Positions 32,812 to 45,967 of a DNA stretch of 64,000 nucleotides are shown here, one piece after another. Under the pieces are notes generated by a model that saw only the letters and a program-made list of their open reading frames with translations, did no database searches and was not told the DNA's origin. Numbering within the stretch: position 1 is the first letter of the stretch; each line of letters opens with the position of its first letter. Source of the DNA: Nepenthes gracilis (lineage: Eukaryota > Streptophyta > Magnoliopsida > Caryophyllales > Nepenthaceae). Location of the stretch: the NCBI GenBank assembly GCA_033239525.1, contig BSYO01000004.1, positions 11,694,037 through 11,758,036 on the forward strand, written 5' to 3'. A program made the translations under genes and the position numbers.

Positions 32812-33833
32812 TCGATATGAAGGTACTCAATTTCACCTCATCAATGAGCTTGGATATCCTTTGAGCCTCGATCGTGAATCAAGTCAGAAAGTTTTTCAAA
32901 CCTTCATCTGGCCCCTACTTGACGCAGGCAATGTGCTAAAGTTGCTTTTCTTTCGTTCGACTAGAGGCAAACTGTGACAGGACATCATCAGTCAGATCTT
33001 GAAATTTTCAAACCAAGTTGGGTTGAAGCCGATAGGACTAAGCTTAGACATCCCCTTTGAGAGTTAAAGGAAAGCACAGATCCATTGCAGTCTCGTCTAG
33101 TCCTTGAAAGCTTAGAATAGTATAAAAATGGTCAAGATAGTCCATTGAATCCATACTTCCATCATAAGGATCCAGGACCTATATATTGAATTTATGAGGG
33201 AGTGAATGTGTACAGATCTCCATCATGAATGGTGATCTTCGCAAGTCTATGGTTCATCCACCATGTCCCCTTCGAAAACATACTGCCATATTTTTTAACT
33301 TTCTCCTTCATTTGAGGAGGGGTTGCCATACTCTTCTCATTGAGAAAGATCATCAATTTTGACGGGTTATGTGTGGTATGAGAAGTTGGGCAGCTCACAA
33401 CTTTCAGAGGGTGCGCACTATGAGAGGCTCCTCCTTAGTACAAAGGCTCTCTATCATCATGAGAGTAACGAAGATTTTGCCTCTCGGATCCTGTAACTCA
33501 GATGACCCTCTAGGCGCATCGGGACCTTATTACTCGTGGAAACTTAGGTCCCAAGGTCTTCAGACCTATGGCCTTCTCTGTGGGGTGCTTCCTTCCCCTC
33601 TTCCTTAGCTTGGATGCCACTATTTGGGAGGCGGAAGATGGAGCTCCCTTTGGCCGCTCATCCAGTCGTGTGTAAATAATTTGGATAGCTTTAGAGATGT
33701 CGTCCATCCTTGTTGTGAATACATACACACAGGGGTCAGGATGATTTTCCATCCAACTACATATAGGATGACAGTTGCCACATGAGGTGGCATCTTTGAT
33801 CGGCACACTAACTTGTACGTGATTGCTCACTAT
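32812..33833 (-). pseudogene. Gag of truncated element C
   Basis: Minus strand. The expected start codon is ATA (33833-33831), in the same position as MVNTRVQVS of element B; downstream text is SNHVQVSVP. Further on: STHS-like linker, MSCPTSHTTHNPSKLMIFLN, then MDSMDYLDHFYTI, LCFPLTLKGDV, FQDLTDDVLSQFASS and EAQRISKLIDEVKLSTF. It is broken by stops and ends at the fused LTR. Protease and pol are absent. Confidence 0.72.
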
Positions 33834-33876
33834 GTTATTCTTCACCGGCGTGTTATAGTCAAGCTCTTTAATTATT

Positions 33877-33894
33877 TTTCATAGACGGTGCCAA
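33877..33894 (-). promoter_or_regulatory. Primer binding site of element C
   Basis: Minus strand TTGGCACCGTCTATGAAA directly after the LTR end, a one-to-two-base variant of the PBS in element H. Confidence 0.72.
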
Positions 33895-34569
33895 TGATTC
33901 GACCCTAGATCCAAATTGTTATACGGATTAAAGAGTCATAAAACGGTTTGCTTGGTTTGAACGAGTAGAAGAGGGTTCAATCTCCGTATGCTTTAAATTT
34001 GGATCCTGTACAATACAAAAAATAAATTGTCAAAAGATTAACAGAACTCACTCCCTAATTTATTATCCAACGTTCAAGTCAATTATTTTACTTTTTAGAA
34101 AAGGAAAAAGAGTATATACATTGAGAATACTAATGACTATCCAAAATGTTATTGAGAGGAGCATTTAGTGAAAAGCGTCTTTAGGAGGGAGAAAAATACA
34201 CTTACAGCATCTTCGGCTTGTCCCTTGCAAGCTTTAGAGTTATTAGTTATCTGTTCTCTTCCTTCTTGTTTGAAAATAAGGATATATAGAGAGTTAAGAG
34301 CATCCATCCAAATAGATAAAAGAATGTCATTCGACTGACAGTTCTAAACTAGCAGTTGAGTCCATTAAACTATCCAGATAAGATAAGAAAGTTATCTATT
34401 TCGATCAGTTAGAGTTGGGAATGTAATCGTATGGGCAGTGAATTGTTCAGATAAAACCAACAAGCTCATTTACTATTTTGGGATATATGAGCTGATTGAG
34501 ACTTTATTCAATTATGGGTCAAATCCTTGATGGGCCTTCCTATTTGGCCGATGACAATTATACCCATTA
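33895..34569 (-). mobile_element. 5' LTR of element C
   Basis: 675 bp. Closely related to the LTRs of element B: shared GATCC.AATTGTTATA.GGATTAA block and a minus-strand TATA (CTCTATATATCC, about 34272-34285). Minus-strand start TAATGGGTATAATTG (TG to TA). Confidence 0.8.
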
Positions 34570-35224
34570 CTATGTATATATATATAATATGCATAATTAA
34601 TATTTAAGGACTATCTATTATTCTGTTTGAAAGATGGGTTTAACTCATTTAACCTAAAGTAAATAAACTACTAAATCAAATTTAAATTTAATTTTATCAT
34701 CATAAATTAATTACTCAAGTATAAATCATTAATGTATAATTTTTATGGGCTTACATATATGTTTAATTATTAACCCATCTAAATTATATATTGATAATAT
34801 ATTATTTTTAATGATGATAATCATTTAAATTATTATAATATTATTTTTAATTTTTTAATAACGATGACATAAACTTTTTAAGTCATATAAAATATTATAT
34901 AATAGTATAAATATAGTCATTAATAAATAACCTAAATATTAATTAAAAGATTATATATATTTTTGTTTATTGTATTAATAATATATTTTTGAATGAATAA
35001 TCACTATTTATATCAATATTATAATTCTTATAAAAATGTTAAACTCAAATAAAAAAATACAAAATACAAAGAAATTTGACTATAAAATAGATTAAAATTT
35101 TATAATTTATTAAATATATATTATATTTAATAGAATTATAAAATAATATTTTTTATAATTATATATTTTAAAAATATTATTGTATAATTAAAATTTAAAA
35201 AATAAAAAAAATCTATATTAAACT
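34570..35224. other. AT-rich spacer between C and B
   Basis: Nearly pure AT-rich sequence without termini or proteins. Holds the left copy of a 64 bp repeat. Confidence 0.65.
35081..35144 (+). repeat. Left copy of a 64 bp AT-rich repeat flanking element B
   Basis: Matches 52075-52138 at 61 of 64 positions by eye, same orientation. It lies 80 bp outside the left end of element B. Confidence 0.85.
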
Positions 35225-35715
35225 TAATGCATCCTCAAACCTGGATTGTTATATGGATTAAGGAATCAAAAACTGTCTGATCGATTTGACGCGGGTTTGG
35301 TCATCGTACGCTCCAAATCTAGATCCTGTGAAATATCACAAATATATGGTTAAAAGATTAGTAGAATTTATTTTTTAATATATTTTTAACGTTCAAATTA
35401 GTAATTTTTCTTTGATAAAATAAAAAAAAAGAATATTAAGTGCAAATGCTAGTGAAACTGGTTTTTGTTTGTAGTGTACGCTTATTAGAAAGCGAGTTAA
35501 TAATATAGAGAGTGTGTGCACTTGGAGCGTCTTAAGATTGGTTTTTAGTTGAGTTTCATCCCATTTGGGGTTTATCAAGAAATAAGGGAGTGACTAACTT
35601 TTTCTGTCAACTACTTAAGCAACCGAGTTTGTTAAGACTGATAAGAGAAGAAAACTGGTTCGGTCGGTTGGAGTTGATTCCATCTTTCTTCAAAAAGTAA
35701 CAGTTTGGATAAGAC
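35225..35715 (-). mobile_element. 3' LTR of element B, U3 end missing
   Basis: Aligns with 51328-51840 of the 5' LTR (AAATGCTAGTGAAACTGGTT, GCGTCTTA.GATT, AAGTAACAGTTTGGATAAGA). The match stops near 35715, and no PPT or TGATGGATATAATT start follows. The U3 start and PPT were deleted. TATA on the minus strand is weak here. Confidence 0.75.
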
Positions 35716-36054
35716 GAGAGCTTCTAATCTGACGGATTTCATTTATGCCACCAGTAGCAGTATTAAATGTGAGCTTCTTCGAGTCCCATGCCGTTCTCGA
35801 AATTGTACCAATCATTATTATTAACTTCGGACGATTGACGTGCTGCATAGCCTACCGGGAGTTAACACATATTACATCATGATGAGGCACATCTTTGTGA
35901 ATTTTCCTCCTACTGTGTCGTTTCAACTCAACTTTTGCTTTAAATAGTTCAAGATCTTTCATTTCCTCACTTTCTAAAAGCCTTTCGTTCCTTACTCTCT
36001 TCGAAACCCTTTCATCTTCTTCTTCCTCCTGTCTAAAACCCTTCATTTTCTCTA

Positions 36055-36871
36055 ATGGCTACTGGCGTCAATGACATTTAGTCGGTTCTTATATCACCCG
36101 CCATCAATTACCTTTGTACTTGGTATAAGATTCCGAACTCATTGGTATACCTTTTGCTTGGCGTAGGTGTTAGAGCCTACTCTCCAGCAAAAGGATACGT
36201 TACCATTTATGAGATTCATCTCAAAGGAGGCCTCCAATATCCAATGGTGCCAGAGTTGTACAAAATAATGACGGCTCTCCATATTTCAGTTTCTAGATTG
36301 CAACCTAATACCACTAGGTATTTAGTATCTTTATATATTTCTGCTCGCATTTAAGGCTTGGCGTTGGATATCAATATCGTAAAAGTTATTTTTCAATTTC
36401 ACCATCAAGCAAACTAGATTTCAATCTCTCATCGTCTAGAGTTTGTGTTGAGTGGAAAAAACCCTGGCTCAACTAAGAAATGGATCCCATTTCTTTTAAG
36501 AAATGGGAGCTCTCCAATGAGTGGGGCCAAATCTCAATATCTTTTAATACTGAGGTGTTAGTGCACGACAATGAGTCGGCTAAGGCGCTGATGGATCTCA
36601 TTAAGGAAAAAGTCAGCTACTTCAATAACAATAAAAAGATCCGATGGCTGTTGGTTGAGTCTCTAGTTCAGGCCAAATGGGAGCCTGTATTGGAGGGGTT
36701 GGACTTGTCTTCTGCATCATAAATTCATAAGAGGAAGTTGAAGAGAAAACAAAGGCTCCTCCAAATAAGCGAATCGTCGGCCCAAGCGCCCGAGCGTAAA
36801 GAGGCCTCAACCAGGTCCTCCTCTGACAACGAAGCCACCATTGATCAACTTGTAAGGAGAAAAAGGCTGTC
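36055..36871 (+). pseudogene. Antisense frame of element B, first part
   Basis: Starts MATGVNDI at 36055 after a TTTAAATAG motif (about 35939) and a pyrimidine-rich leader, as in element A. The domain follows: VGVRAYSPAKGYVTIYEIHL, then GGLQYPMVPELYKIMTALHI and LQPNTTRYLVSLYI. These are the clearest gypsy-type transposon domain motifs in the window. A later open stretch (36480-36722) has WELSNEWGQISI and VESLVQAKWEPVLEGL. Stops separate the parts. The frame is cut at 36871 by E2. Confidence 0.65.
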
Positions 36872-39069
36872 TGTGATGTCCCGGACACAAAACATGATAA
36901 TTTGAGAGTAATTAAAATGATAATAATCAAGATAAGGCTAAACATACATTAAACAATGAGAGTTGGAAGTAAAAAGTGTAAAATTTACTAAAGTTTAGCA
37001 AATTACAGGTTTGTGACTGCCGCGTGCCCGAGGCGCGGAAGCAAGCGCAAAATTCAGAACCTACCCGCTCGCCAGGCACCAGCCTAGTAGAAACCCTGCG
37101 CTTGCTACACGCCTGCTGCACACTCGAGCGCAGGCGTGATATTTGCCCGCGTCTTATTCTCCGTTTTTTTGTTATAAAAGGGGGAAATAGGAGAGAGAAA
37201 AGAGACCACGTCCAACATGAAGGAGAAGGGGGAAAAGAGATAAGGAAATGGATAAATCACCAATTCTGATCCGCTCCGAATAAAAATAACGATAGATCGG
37301 GCTCAGTCAAGTGTACCTCAGATGCTATTTTCCATTTTTACCGCTTTTCCTTGTTTCAAAATTGGTAAAAATGTTCTAAAATTTTATTACTCCATGTTTA
37401 AAGAAAATGAAGCATGTTTTTCTTGATTGTTCGGATAGATTTTATGGTTACTCATATGTATTGCGATATTTGGCTTTGATTTCATGAATAAGTATATATT
37501 TAGTGTCCGACTTGGTTCCGAAAGCATATTGTGAAACCCTAACTCGAAAATATTGGGGATTTTTGGTTGGAATATATGATTTTGTATATGTATTTGGATT
37601 TATGGTGTTGATTTCATGAATAAATACATGTTTAGTGTCCGATTTAAGTTCGAAAGCTTTGGCGAAGCCCTAAGTACGAAATTGAAGGGATTTAACCGTT
37701 TTAATCTAAATTTCTTATCATGTAAAAGTTAATTAGTGACGTGGTAATGTCTAGCATGTGATTTATGACTGAAAAATTTCTACCGATTTATACTGTTAAA
37801 TTTATGAAGGATTATAAACTATTTATTGTATGTTCTGAAACAAATTTGAAGGGTTTCTAACTGTTCACTGTATATTCTGAAACTATTGAAGAGTCATTGT
37901 AAAACTCTGACTGACTTTTGAAATTGAAAAGGATTTTCAGTTAAGAAATAAAAAGGAAAAATATTTCTGACACTGTTATTTAGGACCCGAAACTGATTTA
38001 CAGTTAGGTTAAGTTCTTCGACATGCCTTAGAATATTATGGTAGTAATCGAGGATAATTCCGTCCATGAAGTTATACGTGATCTGTCCTTCCTCAGAGCG
38101 TTAACCGAGAGGACAGTTACTATTACTGGTCTGCGTTTCTATAGTGATTCGCCAACATTTTTGTATTGATCCCATGGAGGGGATAATATTATCACTTTTT
38201 ATAGCCTTGGATTGTGAGGAGATGTACATAATCTATCCTCGATCATTTGCCCCCTCCGCTAATAGGGTCTACTGGTAGTGTCCTTATTGATAGAAATAGA
38301 GTTTTCTATAACTTATGGAGTTGAGACCCATTTCTACTTTCTGAAGTATGACTACACTGATTTCTGATTTTTAAAACTTAATTAATGTCAATCATGCTCT
38401 GTCTTCTTTCCATATACTATTCTGTCTCTAAATATTTTCATGCTATGATATATCTGCTTAACTGTTCTACATAACTAATTTACTGTATGTATGCATGTAT
38501 CCTGTTAGGTTTTGGCTCAATGTATTATTTTTTTTCCCTCCAAATGAGATGATAGAGCTAATACCAGACGAAAAGGAATAACTAAAGTTTAGCTTACTGA
38601 CTCTTGAAGATTGGAAGCTATTCGGAGATCATGGAAGAAAGTGTTTGGATATAATTACCTGATTTTGTATATGGATTTTTGTAAGAAATATATGATATAA
38701 ACAGAGATTTATACTTCTGCAGGTTTATAGTACTGCTTTCGCTATGTGTTTGTTTTCTAGATTCTGTTATAGGACCTAGACGACATCTCTTTCATATTTC
38801 TGACTTAGTGGATAGGTTTATAATTGGGCCATGGATGATGTGACAGTTTGAGGTCCTGTATATGTGTGTTGTAGGATAAAATGGTTTTATCTATGTAGTT
38901 GTGTACTTGGTTTGGGCTATTTAATACAGGTTATATTTTTGGCTTTCATCCAATTACAGAGAAAACTCTGTTGAAATTTTTACAGAGATTATATTTCTTG
39001 AATTATGGTTTTAAGTTATGTTTCTGTCTTGACGGAAGCATCTGAGAAAAGAAAATCCGTTTCGTCACA
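36872..39069 (+). mobile_element. 5' LTR of E2
   Basis: 2,198 bp, TGTGATGTCC to TTCGTCACA. TATA box GTTATAAAAGGGG at 37171-37183, 300 bp in, so U3 is short and the R-U5 part very long (about 1.9 kb), as in Del/Tekay LTRs. Confidence 0.92.
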
Positions 39070-39070
39070 A

Positions 39071-39083
39071 TTGGTATCAGAGA
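39071..39083 (+). promoter_or_regulatory. iMet primer binding site of E2
   Basis: TTGGTATCAGAGA one base after the LTR CA end. Confidence 0.92.
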
Positions 39084-39297
39084 AATGAAATACCTTAGGG
39101 TTGATTGATCGAAAAGTGAAAGTATATGCTTAAGTTTCTGTAGGGATAGGTCGGGGTAGTTATGTTAATTAGGATGTTCAGGAAGTTGATCCATAGGTTG
39201 GAATTGAGTTATATTAAACTGTTGACGACCCTTTTCCCTTAAATTGATTTCTTGAGGATTATAATGTTGTGCTTATTTTTAATTATAGGATATAAGA

Positions 39298-40272
39298 TGG
39301 CTAGTAGGAGAGATAGAAGAGGCAATTGTGGTGGTGCTAATACTCCCCATGATAGAGAGGCAGTATATGTGGACTTTTTGGAGAGGATGACTAACGTGAT
39401 CGAGTCTATGGAGTATCATTTTATGGCCCCGGTCCCTACACCTGAGCCAGCTTTTGCAATTCTAGCTCCGACCATGTATGATTGATTCACAGCGGAGCGA
39501 GCACCGGGCTTTTCAGAAAAGTCAGATCCAGCAGAAGCAGATGTGTGGCTTAAAAGGATGAAGAAGATCTTTGCTGTGATTTGGTGTACTAACCAGGAGA
39601 AGGTCACTTTTGCAGTATACAAGTTAGAAGGCAAAATCGACAGTTGGTACAGTATGAAGAAGAGGGCGTTAGGAGTACCTAATGATGAGATTACATGGGA
39701 GATATTCGAGGAAGAATTTATGATGAAATATTTTCCATCCAGTCTCCAAGATCAGAAAGAGCAGAAGTTCATGAGGTTGAGACAGGGGAATATGACGGTG
39801 ACGAAGTACGATGCAAAGTTTATTGAGTTGTCCCGTTTTGCACCTTTTTACATGGAGGACAAGATGAGGAAAGTGAAGAAGTTTCAGCGAGGGTTGTAGG
39901 ATGATATTAGCAAGTCATTATCGATCCTGAAGCTCTAGACTTATGCCGATATCCTGGACAGGGCGGTAATTTATGAGAAAGAAGCGGAGATGGAGAGGTT
40001 CTATGCAAAGAGGACGGCCAGCCGGATGGACTTTAGTGCCGGATCGAATGTGGAATCTTCTGGACCGACTAAGAAGGCGAGGACAGCTGAAAAAGAAAGA
40101 GCATCGTTCTAGTTCAATTAGTGACTGGTTCTCAAACATTGGTAGTTGACTGTGCTAGTTGCGGGAGGAGGCATCCGGGACAAGCATGTCGCAAGGTGAC
40201 AAGAGAATGCTTTAGGTATGGACAGCAGGGCCACAAGATCAAAGACTGTCCGTTACCTCCGAGGCTAGAAGA
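39298..40272 (+). pseudogene. Gag of E2
   Basis: Starts MASRRDRRGNCGG at 39298. Core: FLERMTNVIESM, ADVWLKRMKKIFAVI, ITWEIFEEEFMMKYFP, QEKQ-like QKFMRLRQGNMTVTKYDAKF, ELSRFAPFY. Zinc knuckle CFRYGQQGHKIKDC (40209-40250) has Tyr in place of the second Cys. In-frame stops at 39484 (TGA), 39898 and 39938 (TAG). F at 55690-56738 has a related gag. Confidence 0.88.
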
Positions 40273-43200
40273 AAAGAAGCCTACTGTCATGGCTAAGGCC
40301 TTCGCGGTGACCGTTCAGGATCTGAAGGCATCCCCGAATGTTGTGGAAGGTACCCTTTCTATTTGTGGAGTTTCAGCTTCTATATTATTTGATTCGGGGT
40401 CTACCCACTCTATTTTTCCACGATTTACATACTGTATTGTGTCTTTCCCATGTGTTTTAGATTATGTGTTGGATGTGTCAACTCCCACTGGATCCTATAT
40501 AATTACTGATGTTGTATATTCTAGATGTGTGGTTGAGGTGAATGGAAAATGCTTGACTGTAGATTTGATATTGTTGAACATAGGAGATTTTGATGTCATT
40601 TTGGGGATGGACTGGCAAGCTAGATATCATGTCAGTATTGATTATTTTCTAAAAAGGATTTATTTTGATATCCCTAGAATGGAACCCTTTTTCTTTCAAT
40701 GTATTAGAAAGAGGGAGGTGCCTGTATTAATTTCTACTTTGCATGCCAAGTACTATCTGGTCTATACCTGCACCACTGGAAGTCATAGTATATCGGCCAA
40801 GGATGTCCTGATCGTTTGCAATTTTGAGGATGTTTTTTTGGAGGAGTTGCCTAGACTACCTCCATACCGAGAAATTGAGTTTGAAATTATTATTGTACTT
40901 AGTGTTAGTCCGATTTCTAAAGCCCATTATCGCATGGCCCTGGCTGAGTTGAAAGAATTAAAGTTGCAATTGTAGGAGTTGTTAGATAAGGGCTTTATCA
41001 GACCGAATGTATCTCATTGAGGTGCACCGGTATTATTTGTGAGGAAGAAAGATGGGTCTTTGTGATTATATGTTGATTATCGTGAGTTAAATAAAATCAC
41101 AATTACGAATAAGTATCTGTTGCCGCGTATCGATGATTTATTTGATTAGTTGCAAGGATTTCGGGTGTTTTTGAAGATCGATTTGAGGTCTGGTTATTAT
41201 CAGTTGAGGATTAAGCCAGAGGATGTGTCCAAAACTGCTTTTCGGACGAGATATGGCCATTATGAGTTTCTTGTTATGTCTTTTGGCCTTACGAACACCC
41301 CTGCTGCATTTTTGGATTTGATTGATAGGGTGTTCAAGCCATATTTGGATAAATTTATGGTAGTATTTATTGATAACATCCTGATATACTTAAAGGATTA
41401 TGAAGAGCACGAGACTCACTTGAGGATAATACTTCAAGTACTCCGCGAGGAAATGCTATATGCTAAGCTGAATAAGTGTGAGTTCTAGTTAGAAAAGGTA
41501 TTTTTTAGGGCATGTAATTTTTAACGGTGGTATTTCTGTGGATCCAAAAAAGGTAGAGGCTGTAACAAAATGGAGTAGGCCAACATCTGTGACCGATGTT
41601 AGGAGTTTTCTTGGCATGGCATGCTATTACAGGCAATTTGTAGAGAACTTTTCACAGATTGCTATATCTTTGACTCAACTGACGAGAAAGGAGGCTATGT
41701 TTGAATGAATCGAGGAATGTGATCAGAGTTTTCAGGAGTTAAAGGACAGTTTGACTACCGCCCCAGTACTGCTTATTCCAGAGGGTTCAGGTGATTTTAA
41801 GGTGTACTGTGACGCCTCTAAGGCGGATTTGGGTTGTGTATTGATAAGCATGGTAAGGTTGTGCCTTATGGGTCTAGACAGCTAAAAGTGCATGAAAAGA
41901 ACTACCCAACTCACGATCTAGAGTTAGTTGCTGTGGTGTTTGTTTTAAAAATATGAAGACATTATTTATATGGAGAGAAATTTCTTATTTATTCTGATCA
42001 CAATAGTTTGAAGTATTTCTTATCGTAGAAGGAGCTTAATATGAGGCAAATGAGATAACTTGATTTCTTGAAAGATTATGACTGTGAGATACAGTACAAG
42101 CTGGGGAAGGCTAATATAGTTGCTGATACTTTGAGTCGCCGATCAGGTTATGTGGCTAAATTGCAAATCAAGCAAATAGAGATATTGGATTATTTGAAAT
42201 AGTGTGATGTCCAATGGTATGCTCGGGGTGATAGGATGCTTTTATTTTATCTTCAGGTCCAGCCAGCGGTGATTAATGAAATTAAAGAGAAACAAGTAAA
42301 TGATCCGTTTCTTGTGGATATTGCAAATGATTTGAATAAAGACTCTCGAGTTGATTTTAATATCTGGACTGATAGAGTATTAAGATTCAGAGACCGATTA
42401 TGTATACCAAACGATCAGGAATTAATGGAGAAGATCTTGAAGGAAGCTTATAGGTCTCGGTATACAATCCACCCTGGGATAAATAAAATATTTCAGGATC
42501 TGAGGAAGACTTTTTGATGGAGGAACATGCGAAGAGATATTATGGCTTATGTGGAGAAATGCTTGGTATGTCAGTAACTGAATGCTGAAAGGAGGAAGTC
42601 TTCTGGGTTGTTGTAACTAATGTCTATACTGAGTTGAAAATTGGAGGATATTTCTATAAATTTTATATCGGGATTGTCGAGGACTCCTAGGAATCATGAC
42701 GCCGTTTAGGTTATAGTTGATCGGCTAATGAAATCGGCCCATTTCTTGGTGATTAGGATGACATATTCTCGTGACAGACCGGCCCAATTATATGTAAATG
42801 AGATTGTGAGGCTTCATGGAGTACCTTCTTCGCTTGTGTCTGATAGAGATCCACATTTTGTCTCGCGGTTCTGGGAGAGCTTGCATAAGGAGTTGGGGAC
42901 AGAGTTAAAATTCAGTACTGCTATCACCCCCAAACTGCTGGCTAATTAGAGCGTAGAATTCCGATCCTTGAGGATATGTTGAGGGCCTCAATACTAGAAA
43001 TGAAAGGGATTTGGAATAGTTATCTGGCTTTGGCGAAATTTGCATACAATAATAACTACCAAGCAAGTATTGGCATGGCGACTTTTGAGGTATTATATGG
43101 TAGAAAGTACATATTGACAATTCACTGGGAAGAGACCGGAGACAAGAGGATTTTGGATCCTGAAATTGTAAAGGAGACGGCGGAGAAAATTAGATTGATT

Positions 43201-43695
43201 CACGAGAACCTGAAGGTTGCTCAAAGTAGGTAGAAAAATTTTGCAGACCAGAGGAGGTCAGAGTTGAAATTTAAAGAAGGAGATTTTGTCTTTCTAGAAG
43301 TTTCACCATTCAAGGGGACGTACATGTTCGGAGTGAAAGGAAAGTTGAAGTCATGTTTCATCCGGCCTTTTGAGATTTTGGAGTGGATCGGGAGGTGGCC
43401 TTACAGGTTGGCACTACCGCTCAGTTTGGTAGACGTGCACAACGTATTCCATGTGTCGATGTTATGAAAGTATGCATACGATCCGACGCATGTGATTGAG
43501 TACAAGCCTTTGACAGTTGCTAAGGATCTATTCTATGTCGATGAGCCGATACGGATATTAGACCGAAAGGATCAAAAGCTCCGCACGAAGACCATTCCCT
43601 TGTTGAAAGTGTTTTGGAGGAATCATTCACCGGAAGAGGCCACTTGGGAGTGCGAAGAGGAGATCCAAAACAAGTATCCTCACTTGTTCACTTGA
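40273..43695 (+). pseudogene. Pol of E2: protease, RT, RNase H, integrase, chromodomain
   Basis: Order and motifs: protease LFDSGSTHSIF (40388) and DFDVILGMDWQ (40591); RT VDYRELNKITI (41071), [29 protein letters not shown] (41251), [11 protein letters not shown] (41368), where the second catalytic Asp of FIDD is Asn; RNase [31 protein letters not shown] (42125); integrase HHCC (TIHPGI, CLVCQ; 42466-42575), VIVDRLMKSAHF, SDRDPHFVSRFW (42839); chromodomain LLKVFWRNHSPEEATWECEE then YPHLF (43593-43692). Numerous stops, mostly TAG, TAA or TGA at Gln/Arg positions, and a frameshift in RNase H near 41510-41850. Confidence 0.9.
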
Positions 43696-43735
43696 GGTAT
43701 GTACTTCCGTTCAATTTTGAGGACGAAATTTCTTT

Positions 43736-43748
43736 AAGTGGGGGAGAG
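43736..43748 (+). promoter_or_regulatory. Polypurine tract of E2
   Basis: AAGTGGGGGAGAG directly before the 3' LTR start, preceded by GACGAAATTTCTTT. The same context is found on the minus strand of element F. Confidence 0.92.
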
Positions 43749-45967
43749 TGTGAGGTCTCGGACCCAAAACATGATAATTTTGGAGTAATTAAAATGATAA
43801 TAGTCATGATGAGGCTAAACATACATTGAAAAATGATGGTTGAAAATAAAAAGTAAAAATTTTGTCAAATTTCAGCAAACAGCAGGTTTACGCCTACCGC
43901 GCGCCCAAGGCACGGCAGCAAGTGCAAAATGAAGAACCTACCTACTTGCCGGGTGCCAGGCGCGCTCGAGCGAGCGCTTACAGAAACCCTATGCTTGTCG
44001 CGCACCTGCCACATGCTCAAGCGCAGGCGCGATATTTGCCCGCATCTTATTCTCCGTTTTTTTGTTATAAAAGGGGAAAATGGGAGAGAGAAGGGAGAGA
44101 ACCACGTCCAGCACGAAGGAGAAGGGGGACAAGAGAAGACAAAAAGGAGAAATCACCCGTTTTGATCTGCTCCGACTAAAAATAACCGTAGATCGAGCTC
44201 AAGCAAGTGTATCTCGGATGCTATTTTTTGTTTTTACCACTTTTTCTTGTTTCAAAATTGGTAAAATTACTCTAAAATTTTATTACTCCATATTTCAAGC
44301 AAATGAAGCATGTTTCTATCGATTGTTTGGATAGATTTCATGTTTACTCATATGTATTGCGACATTTGGCTTCGATTTTATGAATAAGCATGTATTTAGT
44401 ATCCGATTTGGTTCCGGAAGCATATTGTGAAACCCTAACTCAAAAATATTGGGGATTTTTGGTTGGAATGCATGATTTTGTATATGTATTTATATTTATG
44501 GCGCTGATTTCATAAATAAACACATGTTTGGTGTCCGATCTGAGTTCGAAAGTTTTGGCGAAGCACTAAGTATGAAATTGAAGGGATTTAATCGTTTTAA
44601 TCCAAATTTCTTGTCATGTAAAAGTTAATTAGTGACGTGGCAATGTCTAGCATGTAATTTATAACTGAGAAGTTTCTACCGATCTATACTGTTAAATTTC
44701 TGAAGTATTATAAACGGTTTACTGTATGTTCTAGAACAAATCTAAAGGGTTTCTAACTATTTACTGTCTATTCTAAAGCTACTGAAGAGTTATTGTGAAA
44801 TTCTGACTAACTTCTGAAATTGAAAAGGGTTTTCAGTTAAGAAATAAGAAGAAAAATATGTCTAACGCTGTTATTTAGGACCCGAGACTAATATACTGTC
44901 AGGTTAGGTTCTCTAATATGCATTAGAACGCCATAGTGATAATCAAGAATAACTTTGTCCATGGAATTATACATGTTCTACCCTTTTTCATGGCGTTAAC
45001 CTATAGGGCAGTTACTGTTACTGGTAGGCATTTCTGTAGTGATTCGCCGATATTTCTGTATTGATTCCACGAAGGGGATAATATTATCACTGTTTATAGC
45101 CTTAGATTCTAAGGAGATGTACACAATCTACCCTCGATCATTCGCCCCCTCCGTTGTTGAGTCTACTAGTAGGGTCCATTATTGATAGAAAAGGAGTTTT
45201 CTATAACTTATGAAATTGAGACCGATTTCTACTTTCTGAAGCATAATTACACTGATTTTTGATTTTTGAAACTTAATTAATGTCAATTTTGCTCTTTCTG
45301 CTTTCCATATATTGTTTTGCCCCTGAATATTTTTATGCTATAATATATCTGTATAACTATTTTACTGCGTGTATGCATGTACCTTACTGGGTTTTAACTC
45401 ACTATTTTACTATTTGTTTCCTCCATATGAGACGGTAGAGCTAGTACTAGACGAGAAGGAATATCTAAAGTTTAGCTTCTGACTCTTGGCAGACTTGAAG
45501 CTATTTGGGGATCTTGGAAGGAAATGTTTGGATTTATGTACTTGATTTTTGTATATGGATTTATGTGTATGGATTTTTGTAAGAAATGTATGATACAAAT
45601 AGAGATTTATACTTTCGTAGGTTTATAATACTGCTTCCGTTATGTGTTTCTTTTCTATATTCTGTTACAGGACCTAGACGACATCTCTTTTATGATTTTG
45701 ACTCGGTGGATAGGTTTATAATTGGGCCATGGATGATATGGTAGTTTGAGATCCTGTGTATGTGTGTTGTAGGATGAAATGGTTTTATCTGCGTAGTTGT
45801 GTGCTTGGTTTGGATTATTTAATACAGGTTGTATTTTTGGCTTTCATCCAATTATAGAAAAAATTTTGCTGAAATTCTACAGAGATTATATGTCTTGAAT
45901 TATGGTTTTAAGTTATGTTTCTGTCTTGACGGAAGCATCTGAGAAAAAAAAAATCTGTTTCGTCACA
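43749..45967 (+). mobile_element. 3' LTR of E2
   Basis: 2,219 bp, TGTGAGGTCT to TTCGTCACA. Co-linear with the 5' LTR; TATA box at 44064-44075. Confidence 0.92.

Larger units (their letters stand above)
36872..45967 (+). mobile_element. Element E2: full-length chromovirus (Del/Tekay-like) retrotransposon
   Basis: 9,096 bp. LTRs 36872-39069 and 43749-45967, iMet PBS at 39071, PPT at 43736-43748, and gag-pol with a C-terminal chromodomain. Flanks CTGTC (36867-36871) and CTATC (45968-45972) form a duplication with one mismatch. It is inserted in the opposite-strand frame of element B. The LTRs differ at many sites by eye, and pol has many stops, so the copy is not recent and not active. Confidence 0.92.

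Noticed and set aside
43862..44334. Plus-strand frames after E2 pol
   Set aside because: They lie within the 3' LTR around its TATA box; the 5' LTR has the same text with different breaks.
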